A DNA stretch of 64,000 nucleotides, from the NCBI GenBank assembly GCA_964019135.1, contig OZ025256.1:18235911-18299910 (forward strand), in the 5' to 3' direction. The notes below the pieces were generated by a model. The model did not search any database, was not told where the DNA came from, and saw nothing but the letters and a program-made list of their open reading frames with translations. The stretch is from Arenicola marina. Lineage: Eukaryota; Annelida; Polychaeta; Arenicolidae. Every line of letters begins with the position of its first letter. The first letter of the stretch is position 1. Shown here in pieces: positions 19,077 to 31,400 of this stretch. The position numbers were made by a program, and so were the translations under genes.

Positions 19077-22000
19077 GGAAATGAGAGAGAGGGATAGAGA
19101 ATGAGAGAGAGTGATAGGGAATGAGAGAGAGGGATAGGGAATGAGGGAGAGGGATAGGGAATGAGAGAGAGGGATAGGGAATGAGAGAGAGTGATAGGGA
19201 ATGAGAGAGAGGGATAGGGAATGAGGGAGAGTGATAGGGAATGAGAGAGAGGGATAGAGAATGAGGGAGAAAATAGGGAATGAGAGAGAGAGATAGGAAA
19301 TGAGGGAGAGTGATAGAGAATGAGAGAGAGGGATAGAGAATGAGAGAGAGCGATAGGGATTGAGGGAGAGGGATAGGGAATGAGAGAGAGGGATAGGGAA
19401 TGAGAGAGAGGGATAGGGAATGAGGGAGAGTGATAGGGAATGAGAGAGAGGGATAGAGAATGAGAGAGAGCGATAGGGATTGAGGGAGAGGGATAGGGAA
19501 TGAGAGAGAGGGATAGGGAATGAGAGAGAGGGATAGGGAATGAGAGAGAGGGATAGGGAATGAGGGAGAGTAATAGGGAATGAGAGAGAGGGATAGAGAA
19601 TGAGAGAGATGGATAGGGATTGAGGGAGAGGGATAGGGAATGAGAGAGAGAGATAGGGAATGAGGGAGAGTGATAGGGAATGAGAGAGAGAGATAGGGAA
19701 TGAGGGAGAGTGATAGGGAATGAGGGAGAGGGATAGGGAATGAGAGAGAGAGTGATAGAGAATGAGAGAGAGTGATAGGGAATGAGGGAGAGGGATAGGG
19801 AATGAGGGAGAGTAATAGGAAATGAGAGAGAGGGATAGAGAATGAGGGAGAAAATAGGGAATGAGAGAGAGTGATAGGGAATGAGGGAGAGGGATAGGGA
19901 ATGAGAGAGAGAGTGATAGAGAATGAGAGAGAGTGATAGGGAATGAGGGAGAGGGATAGGGAATGAGGGAGAGTAATAGGGAATGAGAGAGAGGGATAGA
20001 GAATGAGGGAGAAAATAGGGAATGAGAGAGAGTGATAGGGAATGAGGGAGAGGGATAGGGAATGAGAGAGAGTGATAGGGAATGAGGGAGAGGGATAGGG
20101 AATGAGGGAGAGTAATAGGGAATGAGAGAGAGGGATAGAGAATGAGGGAGAAAATAGGGAATGAGAGAGAGTGATAGGGAATGAGGGAGAGGGATAGGGA
20201 ATGAGAGAGAGGGATAGAGAATGAGAGAGAGTGATAGGGAATGAGGGAGAGTGATAGGGAATGAGAGAGAGGGATAGGGATTGTGGGAGAGATAGGGAAT
20301 GAGAGAGAGGGATAGGGAATGAGAGAGAGGGATAGAGAATGAGAGAGAGTGATAGGGAATGAGAGAGAGGGATAGGGAATGAGGGAGACGGATAGGGAAT
20401 GAGAGAGAGGGATAGGGAATGAGAGAGAGTGATAGGGAATGAGAGAGAGGGATAGGGAATGAGGGAGAGTGATAGGGAATGAGAGAGAGGGATAGAGAAT
20501 GAGGGAGAAAATAGAGAATGAGAGAGAGAGATAGGAAATGAGGGAGAGTGATAGAGAATGAGAGAGAGGGATAGAGAATGAGAGAGAGCGATAGGGATTG
20601 AGGGAGAGGGATAGGGAATGAGAGAGAGGGATAGAGAATGAGAGAGAGGGATAGGGAATGAGAGAGAAGGATAGAAAATGAGGGAGAGTAATAGGGAATG
20701 AGAGAGAGGGATAGAGAATGAGAGAGATGGATAGGGATTGAGGGAGAGGGATAGGGAATGAGAGAGAGAGATAGGGAATGAGGGAGAGTGATAGGGAATG
20801 AGAGAGAGAGATAGGGAATGAGGGAGAGTGATAGGGAATGAGGGAGAGGGATAGGGAATGAGAGAGAGAGTGATAGAGAATGAGAGAGAGTGATAGGGAA
20901 TGAGGGAGAGGGATAGGGAATGAGGGAGAGTAATAGGGAATGAGGGAGAGGGATAGGGAATGAGGGAGAGTAATAGGGAATGAGAGAGAGGGATAGAGAA
21001 TGAGGGAGAAAATAGGGAATGAGAGAGAGTGATAGGGAATGAGGGAGAGGGATAGGGAATGAGAGAGAGGGATAGAGAATGAGAGAGAGAGATAGGGAAT
21101 GAGGGAGAGTGATAGGGAATGAGAGAGAGGGATAGGGATTGTGGGAGAGATAGGGAATGAGAGAGAGGGATAGGGAATGAGAGAGAGGGATAGAGAATGA
21201 GAGAGAGTGATAGGGAATGAGAGAGAGGGATAGGGAATGAGGGAGAGGGATAGGGAACGAGAGAGAGGGATAGGGAATGAGAGAGAGTGATAGGGAATGA
21301 GAGAGAGGGATAGGGAATGAGGGAGAGTGATAGGGAATGAGAGAGAGGGATAGAGAATGAGGGAGAAAATAGGGAATGAGAGAGAGAGATGGGAAATGAG
21401 GGAGAGTGATAGAGAATGAGAGAGAGGGATAGAGAATGAGAGAGAGCGATAAGGGTTGAGGGGGAGGGATAGGGAATGAGAGAGAGGGATAGGGAATGAG
21501 AGAGAGGGATAGGGAATGAGAGAGAGGGATAGGGAATGAGGGAGAGTGATAGGGAATGAGAGAGAGGGATAGAGAATGAGAGAGATGGATAGGGATTGAG
21601 GGAGAGGGATAGGGAATGAGAGAGAGAGATAGGGAATGAGGGAGAGTGATAGGGAATGAGAGAGAGATAGGGAATGAGGGAGAGTGATAGGGAATGAGGG
21701 AGAGGAATAGGGAATGAGAGAGAGAGTGATAGAGAATGAGAGAGAGTGATAGGGAATGAGGGAGAGGGATAGGGAATGAGGGAGAGTAATAGGGAATGAG
21801 AGAGAGGGATAGAGAATGAGGGAGAAAATAGGGAATGAGAGAGAGTGATAGGGAATGAGGGAGAGGGATAGGGAATGAGAGAGAGAGTGACAGAGAATGA
21901 GAGAGAGAGTGATAGTGAATGAGGGAGAGGGATAGGGAATGAGGGAGAGTAATAGGGAATGAGAGAGAGGGATAGAGAATGAGGGAGAAAATAGGAAATG

Positions 22001-22800
22001 AGAGAGAGTGATAGGGAATGAGGGAGAGGGATAGGGAATGAGAGAGAGGGATAGAGAATGAGGGAGAGTGATAGGGAATGAGGGAGAGTGATAGAGAATG
22101 AGAGAGAGTGATAGGGAATGAGGGAGAGTGATAGAGAATGAGAGAGAGTGATAGGGAATGAGAGAGAGTGATAGGGAATGAGGGAGAGGGATAGGGAATG
22201 AGGGAGAGTAATAGGGAATGAGAGAGAGGGATAGAGAATGAGGGAGAAAATAGGGAATGAGAGAGAGTGATAGGGAATGAGAGAGAGGGATAGGGAATGA
22301 GGGAGAGTAATAGGGAATGAGAGAGAGGGATAGAGAATGAGGGAGAAAATAGGGAATGAGAGAGAGTGATAGGGAATGAGAGAGAGGGATAGGGAATGAG
22401 AGAGAGGGATAGGGAATGAGGGAGAGAGATAGGGAATGAGGGAGAGTGATAGGGAATGAGAGAGAGAGATAGGGAATGAGGGAGAGTGATAGGGAATGAG
22501 GGAGAGGGATAAGGAATGAGAGAGAGAGTGATAGAGAATGAGAGAGAGTGATAGGGAATGAGGGAGAGGGATAGGGAATGAGGGAGAGTAATAGGGAATG
22601 AGAGAGAGGGATAGAGAATGAGGGAGAAAATAGGGAATGAGAGAGAGTGATAGAGAATGAGGGACAGGGATAGGGAATGAGAGAGAGAGTGATAGAGAAT
22701 GAGAGAGAGTGATAGGGAATGAGGGAGAGGGATAGGGAATGAGGGAGAGTAATAGGGAATGAGAGAGAGGGATAGAGAATGAGGGAGAAAATAGGGAATG

Positions 22801-25440
22801 AGAGAGAGTGATAGGGAATGAGGGAGAGGGATAGGGAATGAGAGAGAGGGATAGAGAATGAGAGAGAGTGATAGGGAATGAGGGAGAGTGATAGGGAATG
22901 AGAGAGAGGGACAGGGATTGTGGGAGAGATAGGGAATGAGAGAGAGGGATAGGGAATGAGAGAGAGGGATAGAGAATGAGAGAGAGTGATAGGGAATGAG
23001 AGAGAGGGATAGGGAATGAGGGAGAGCGATAGGGAATGAGAGAGAGGGATAGGGAATGAGAGAGAGTGATAGGGAATGAGAGAGAGGGATAGGGAATGAG
23101 GGAGAGTGATAGGGAATGAGAGAGAGGGATAGAGAATGAGCGAGAAAATAGGGAATGAGAGAGAGAGATAGGAAATGAGGGAGAGTGATAGAGAATGAGA
23201 GAGAGGGATAGAGAATGAGAGAGAGCGATAGGGATTGAGGGAGAGGGATAGGGAATGAGAGAGAGGGATAGGGAATGAGAGAGAGGGATAGGGAATGAGA
23301 GAGAGGGATAGGGAATGAGGGAGAGTGATAGGGAATGAGAGAGAGGGATAGAGAATGAGAGAGATGGATAGGGATTGAGGGAGAGGGATAGGGAATGAGA
23401 GAGAGAGATAGGGAATGAGGGAGAGTGATAGGGAATGAGAGAGAGAGATAGGGAATGAGGGAGAGTGATAGGGAATGAGGGAGAGGGATAGGGAATGAGA
23501 GAGAGAGTGATAGAGAATGAGAGAGAGTGATAGGGAATGAGGGAGAGGGATAGGGAATGAGGGAGAGTAATAGGGAATGAAAGAGAGGGATAGAGAATGA
23601 GGGAGAAAATAGGGAATGAGAGAGAGTGATAGGGAATGAGGGAGAGGGATAGGGAATGAGAGAGAGAGTGATAGAGAATGAGAGAGAGAGTGATAGGGAA
23701 TGAGGGAGAGGGATAGGGAATGAGGGAGAGTAATAGGGAATGAGAGAGAGGGATAGAGAATGAGGGAGAAAATAGGGAATGAGAGAGAGTGATAGGGAAT
23801 GAGGGAGAGGGATAGGGAATGAGAGAGAGGGATAGAGAATGAGGGAGAGTGATAGGGAATGAGGGAGAGTGATAGAGAATGAGAGAGAGTGATAGGGAAT
23901 GAGGGAGAGTGATAGAGAATGAGAGAGAGTGATAGGGAATGAGAGAGAGTGATAGGGAATGAGGGAGAGGGATAGGGAATGACGGAGAGGGATAGGGAAT
24001 GAGGGAGAGTAATAGGGAATGAGAGAGAGGGATAGAGAATGAGGGAGAAAATAGGGAATGAGAGAGAGTGATAGGGAACGAGAGAGAGGGATAGGGAATG
24101 AGGGAGAGTAATAGGGAACGAGAGAGAGGGATAGGGAATGAGGGAGAGGGATAGGGAATGAGAGAGAGGGATAGAGAATGAGAGAGAGTGATAGGGAATG
24201 AGGGAGAGTGATAGGGAATGAGAGAGAGGGACAGGGATTGTGGGAGAGATAGGGAATGAGAGAGAGGGATAGGGAATGAGAGAGAGGGATAGAGAATGAG
24301 AGAGAGTGATAGGGAATGAGAGAGAGGGATAGGGAATGAGGGAGAGCGATAGGGAATGAGAGAGAGGGATAGGGAATGAGAGAGAGTGATAGGGAATGAG
24401 AGAGAGGGATAGGGAATGAGGGAGAGTGATAGGGAATGAGAGAGAGGGATAGAGAATGAGCGAGAAAATAGGGAATGAGAGAGAGAGATAGGAAATGAGG
24501 GAGAGTGATAGAGAATGAGAGAGAGGGATAGAGAATGAGAGAGAGCGATAGGGATTGAGGGAGAGGGATAGGGAATGAGAGAGAGGGATAGGGAATGAGA
24601 GAGAGGGATAGGGAATGAGAGAGAGGGATAGGGAATGAGGGAGAGTGATAGGGAATGAGAGAGAGGGATAGAGAATGAGAGAGATGGATAGGGATTGAGG
24701 GAGAGGGATAGGGAATGAGAGAGAGAGATAGGGAATGAGGGAGAGTGATAGGGAATGAGAGAGAGAGATAGGGAATGAGGGAGAGTGATAGGGAATGAGG
24801 GAGAGGGATAGGGAATGAGAGAGAGAGTGATAGAGAATGAGAGAGAGTGATAGGGAATGAGGGAGAGGGATAGGGAATGAGGGAGAGTAATAGGGAATGA
24901 AAGAGAGGGATAGAGAATGAGGGAGAAAATAGGGAATGAGAGAGAGTGATAGGGAATGAGGGAGAGGGATAGGGAATGAGAGAGAGAGTGATAGAGAATG
25001 AGAGAGAGAGTGATAGGGAATGAGGGAGAGGGATAGGGAATGAGGGAGAGTAATAGGGAATGAGAGAGAGGGATAGAGAATGAGGGAGAAAAGAGGGAAT
25101 GAGAGAGAGTGATAGGGAATGAGGGAGAGGGATAGGGAATGAGAGAGAGGGATAGAGAATGAGGGAGAGTGATAGGGAATGAGGGAGAGTGATAGAGAAT
25201 GAGAGAGAGTGATAGGGAATGAGGGAGAGTGATAGAGAATGAGAGAGAGTGATAGGGAATGAGAGAGAGTGATAGGGAATGAGGGAGAGGGATAGGGAAT
25301 GACGGAGAGGGATAGGGAATGAGGGAGAGTAATAGGGAATGAGAGAGAGGGATAGAGAATGAGGGAGAAAATAGGGAATGAGAGAGAGTGATAGGGAACG
25401 AGAGAGAGGGATAGAGAATGAGGGAGAGTAATAGGGAACG
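22801..25440. repeat. 1,320-bp tandem duplication within the 20-bp satellite
   Basis: 22801-24120 and 24121-25440 match position by position at an offset of 1,320 bp (66 units), with only about three differences seen (for example AAATAGGG versus AAGAGGG near 25091). The match stops on both sides. Rare variants inside it (GAGCGATAG, GAGCGAGAAAATAG, GACGGAGAG) act as markers; the first two reappear near 28.9-29.0 kb. Confidence 0.9.
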
Positions 25441-28400
25441 AAAGAGAGGGATAGGGAATGAGGGAGAGTAATAGGGAATGAGAGAGAGGGATAGAGAATG
25501 AGGGAGAAAATAGGGAATGAGAGAGAGTGATAGGGAATGAGAGAGAGGGATAGGGAATGAGAGAGAGGGATAGGGAATGAGGGAGAGTGATAGGGAATGA
25601 GGGAGAGGGATAGGGAATGAGAGAGAGGGATAGGGAATGAGGGAGAGTGATAGGGAATGAGAGAGAGTGATAGGGAATGAGAGAGAGGGATAGGGAATGA
25701 GAGAGAGGGATAGGGAATGAGGGAGAGTGATAGGGAATGAGGGAGAGTGATACGGAATGAGAGAGAGGGATAGGGAATGAGGGAGAGGGATAGAGAATGA
25801 GATAGAAGGATAGGGAATGAGAGAGAGTGATAGGGAATGAGGGAGAGAGATAGGGAATGAGGGAGAGTGATAGGGAATGAGGGAGAGTGATAGGGAATGA
25901 GGGAGAGTGATAGAGAATGAGAGAGAGTGATAGGGAATGAGGGAGAGGGATAGGGAATGAGGGAGAGTGATAGGGAATGAGGGAGAGTGATAGGGAATGA
26001 GGGAGAGTGATAGGGAATGAGGGAGAGTGATAGAGAATGAGGGAGAAAATAGGGAATGAGAGAGAGTGATAGGGAATGAGAGAGAGGGATAGGGAATGAG
26101 GGAGAGTGATAGGGAATGAGGGAGAGTGATAGGGAATGAGGGAGAGTGATAGGGAATGAGGGAGAGTGATAGAGAATGAGAGAGAGTGATAGGGAATGAG
26201 GGAGAGGGATAGGGAATGAGGGAGAGTAATAGGGAATGAGAGAGAGGGATAGAGAATGAGGGAGAAAATAGGGAATGAGAGAGAGTGATAGGGAATGAGA
26301 GAGAGGGATAGGGAATGAGGGAGAGTGATAGGGAATGAGGGAGAGTGATAGAGAATGAGAGAGAGTGATAGGGAATGAGGGAGAGGGATAGGGAATGAGG
26401 GAGAGTAATAGGGAATGAGAGAGAGGGATAGAGAATGAGGGAGAAAATAGGGAATGAGAGAGAGTGATAGGGAATGAGGGAGAGGGATAGGGAATGAGAG
26501 AGAGAGTGATAGAGAATGAGACAGAATGATAGAGAATGAGGGAGAGGGATAGGGAATGAGGGAGAGTAATAGGGAATGAGAGAGAGGGATAGAGAATGAG
26601 GGAGAAAATAGGGAATGAGAGAGTGATAGGGAATGAGGGAGAGGGATAGGGAATGAGAGAGAGTGATAGGGAATGAGGGAGAGGGATAGGGAATGAGGGA
26701 GAGTAATAGGGAATGAGAGAGAGGGATAGAGAATGAGGGAGAAAATAGGGAATGAGAGAGAGTGATAGGGAATGAGGGAGAGGGATAGGGAATGAGAGAG
26801 AGGGATAGAGAATGAGAGAGAGTGATAGGGAATGAGGGAGAGTGATAGGGAATGAGAGAGAGGGATAGGGATTGTGGGAGAGATAGGGAATGAGAGAGAG
26901 GGATAGGGAATGAGAGAGAGGGATAGAGAATGAGTGAGAGTGATAGGGAATGAGAGAGAGGGATAGGGAATGAGGGAGAGGGATAGGGAATGAGAGAGAG
27001 GGATAGGGAATGAGAGAGAGTGATAGGGAATGAGAGAGAGGGATAGGGAATGAGGGAGAGTGATAGGGAATGAGAGAGAGGGATAGAGAATGAGGGAGAA
27101 AATAGGGAATGAGAGAGAGAGATAGGAAATGAGGGAGAGTGATAGAGAATGAGAGAGAGGGATAGAGAATGAGAGAGAGCGATAGGGATTGAGGGAGAGG
27201 GATAGGGAATGAGAGAGAGGGATAGGGAATGAGAGAGAGGGATAGGGAATGAGAGAGAGGGATAGGGAATGAGGGAGAGTGATAGGGAATGAGAGAGAGG
27301 GATAGAGAATGAGAGAGATGGATAGGGATTGAGGGAGAGGGATAGGGAATGAGAGAGAGAGATAGGGAATGAGGGAGAGTGATAGGGAATGAGAGAGAGA
27401 GATAGGGAATGAGGGAGAGTGATAGGGAATGAGGGAGAGGAACAGGGAATGAGAGAGAGAGTGATAGAGAATGAGAGAGAGTGATAGGGAATGAGGGAGA
27501 GGGATAGGGAATGAGGGAGAGTAATAGGGAATGAGAGAGAGGGATAGAGAATGAGGGAGAAAATAGGGAATGAGAGAGAGTGATAGGGAATGAGGGAGAG
27601 GGATAGGGAATGAGAGAGAGAGTGACAGAGAATGAGAGAGAGAGTGATAGGGAATGAGGGAGAGGGATAGGGAATGAGGGAGAGTAATAGGGAATGAGAG
27701 AGAGGGATAGAGAATGAGGGAGAAAATAGGGAATGAGAGAGAGTGATAGGGAATGAGGGAGAGGGATAGGGAATGAGAGAGAGGGATAGAGAATGAGGGA
27801 GAGTGATAGGGAATGAGGGAGAGTGATAGAGAATGAGAGAGAGTGATAGGGAATGAGGGAGAGTGATAGAGAATGAGAGAGAGTGATAGGGAATGAGAGA
27901 GAGTGATAGGGAATGAGGGAGAGGGATAGGGAATGAGGGAGAGGGATAGGGAATGAGGGAGAGTAATAGGGAATGAGAGAGAGGGATAGAGAATGAGGGA
28001 GAAAATAGGGAATGAGAGAGAGTGATAGGGAATGAGAGAGAGGGATAGGGAATGAGGGAGAGTAATAGGGAATGAGAGAGAGGGATAGAGAATGAGGGAG
28101 AAAATAGGGAATGAGAGAGAGTGATAGGGAATGAGAGAGAGGGATAGGGAATGAGAGAGAGGGATAGGGAATGAGGGAGAGAGATAGGGAATGAGGGAGA
28201 GTGATAGGGAATGAGAGAGAGAGATAGGGAATGAGGGAGAGTGATAGGGAATGAGGGAGAGGGATAGGGAATGAGAGAGAGAGTGATAGAGAATGAGAGA
28301 GAGTGATAGGGAATGAGGGAGAGGGATAGGGAATGAGGGAGAGTAATAGGGAATGAGAGAGAGGGATAGAGAATGAGGGAGAAAATAGGGAATGAGAGAG

Positions 28401-31400
28401 AGTGATAGAGAATGAGGGAGAGGGATAGGGAATGAGAGAGAGAGTGATAGAGAATGAGAGAGAGTGATAGGGAATGAGGGAGAGGGATAGGGAATGAGGG
28501 AGAGTAATAGGGAATGAGAGAGAGGGATAGAGAATGAGGGAGAAAATAGGGAATGAGAGCGAGTGATAGGGAATGAGGGAGAGGGATAGGAAATGAGAGA
28601 GAGTGATAGGGAATGAGGGAGAGGGATAGGGAATGAGGGAGAGTAATAGGGAATGAGAGAGAGGGATAGAGAATGAGGGAGAAAATAGGGAATGAGAGAG
28701 AGTGATAGGGAATGAGGGAGAGGGATAGGGAATGAGAGAGAGGGATAGAGAATGAGAGAGAGTGATAGGGAATGAGGGAGAGTGATAGGGAATGAGAGAG
28801 AGGGATAGGGATTGTGGGAGAGATAGGGAATGAGAGAGAGGCATAGGGAATGAGAGAGAGGGATAGAGAATGAGAGAGAGTGATAGGGAATGAGAGAGAG
28901 GGATAGGGAATGAGGGAGAGCGATAGGGAATGAGAGAGAGGGATAGGGAATGAGAGAGAGTGATAGGGAATGAGAGAGAGGGATAGGGAATGAGGGAGAG
29001 TGATAGGGAATGAGAGAGAGGGATAGAGAATGAGCGAGAAAATAGGGAATGAGAGAGAGAGATAGGAAATGAGGGAGAGTGATAGAGAATGAGAGAGAGG
29101 GATAGAGAATGAGAGAGAGCGATAGGGATTGAGGGAGAGGGATAGGGAATGAGAGAGAGGGATAGGGAATGAGAGAGAGGGATAGGGAATGAGAGAGAGG
29201 GATAGGGAATGAGGGAGAGTGATAGGGAATGAGAGAGAGGGATAGAGAATGAGAGAGATGGATAGGGATTGAGGGAGAGGGATAGGGAATGAGAGAGAGA
29301 GATAGGGAATGAGGGAGCGTGATAGGGAATGAGAGAGAGAGATAGGGAATGAGGGAGAGTGATAGGGAATGAGGGAGAGGGATAGGGAATGAGAGAGAGA
29401 GTGATAGAGAATGAGAGAGAGTGATAGGGAATGAGGGAGAGGGATAGGGAATGAGGGAGAGGGATAGGGAATGAGGGAGAGGGATAGAGAATGAGGGAGA
29501 GTAATAGGGAATGAAAGAGAGGGATAGAGAATGAGGGAGAAAATAGGGAATGAGAGAGAGTGATAGGGAATGAGGGAGAGGGATAGGGAATGAGAGAGAG
29601 AGTGATAGAGAATGAGAGAGAGAGTGATAGGGAATGAGGGAGAGGGATAGGGAATGAGGGAGAGTAATAGGGAATGAGAGAGAGGGATAGAGAATGAGGG
29701 AGAAAATAGGGAATGAGAGAGAGTGATAGGGAATGAGGGAGAGGGATAGGGAATGAGAGAGAGGGATAGAGAATGAGGGAGAGTGATAGGGAATGAGGGA
29801 GAGTGATAGAGAATGAGAGAGAGTGATAGGGAATGAGGGAGAGTGATAGAGAATGAGAGAGAGTGATAGGGAATGAGAGAGAGTGATAGGGATTGAGGGA
29901 GAGGTATAGGGAATGAGGGAGAGGGATAGGGAATGAGGGAGAGTAATAGGGAATGAGAGAGAGGGATAGGGAATGAGAGAGAGGGATAGGGAATGAGGGA
30001 GAGTGATAGGGAATGAGAGAGAGGGATAGAGAATGAGAGAGATGGATAGTGATTGAGGGAGAGGAATAGGGAATGAGAGAGAGAGATAGGGAATGAGGGA
30101 GAGTGATAGGGAATGAGAGAGAGAGATAGGGAATGAGGGAGAGTGATAGGGAATGAGGGAGAGGGATAGGGAATGAGAGAGAGAGTGATAGAGAATGAGA
30201 GAGAGTGATAGGGAATGAGGGAGAGGGATAGGGAATGAGGGAGAGTAATAGGGAATGAAAGAGAGGGATAGAGAATGAGGGAGAAAATAGGGAATGAGAG
30301 AGAGTGATAGGGAATGAGGGAGAGGGATAGGGAATGAGAGAGAGAGTGATAGAGAATGAGAGAGAGAGTGATAGGGAATGAGGGAGAGGGATAGGGAATG
30401 AGGGAGAGTAATAGGGAATGAGAGAGAGGGATAGAGAATGAGGGAGAAAATAGGGAATGAGAGAGAGTGATAGGGAATGAGGGAGAGGGATAGGGAATGA
30501 GAGAGAGGGATAGAGAATGAGGGAGAGTGATAGGGAATGAGGGAGAGTGATAGAGAATGAGAGAGAGTGATAGGGAATGAGGGAGAGTGATAGAGAATGA
30601 GAGAGAGTGATAGGGAATGAGAGAGAGTGATAGGGAATGAGGGAGAGGTATAGGGAATGAGGGAGAGGGATAGGGAATGAGGGAGAGTAATAGGGAATGA
30701 GAGAGAGGGATAGAGAATGAGGGAGAAAATAGGGAATGAGAGAGAGTGATAGGGAACGAGAGAGAGGGATAGGGAATGAGGGAGAGTAATAGGGAATGAG
30801 AGAGAGGGATAGAGAATGAGGGAGAAAATAGGGAATGAGAGAGAGTGATAGGGAATGAGAGAGAGGGATAGGGAATGAGAGAGAGGGATAGGGAATGAGG
30901 GAGAGTGATAGGGAATGAGGGAGAGGGATAGGGAATGAGAGAGAGGGATAGGGAATGAGGGAGAGTGATAGGGAATGAGAGAGAGTGATAGGGAATGAGA
31001 GAGAGGGATAGGGAATGAGAGAGAGGGATAGGGAATGAGGGAGAGTGATAGGGAATGAGGGAGAGTGATACGGAATGAGAGAGAGGGATAGGGAATGAGG
31101 GAGAGGGATAGAGAATGAGAGAGAGGGATAGGGAATGAGAGAGAGTGATAGGGAATGAGGGAGAGAGATAGGGAATGAGGGAGAGTGATAGGGAATGAGG
31201 GAGAGTGATAGGGAATGAGGGAGAGTGATAGAGAATGAGAGAGAGTGATAGGGAATGAGGGAGAGGGATAGGGAATGAGGGAGAGTAATAGGGAATGAGA
31301 GAGAGGGATAGAGAATGAGGGAGAAAATAGGGAATGAGAGAGAGTGATAGGGAATGAGAGAGAGGGATAGGGAATGAGGGAGAGTGATAGGGAATGAGGG

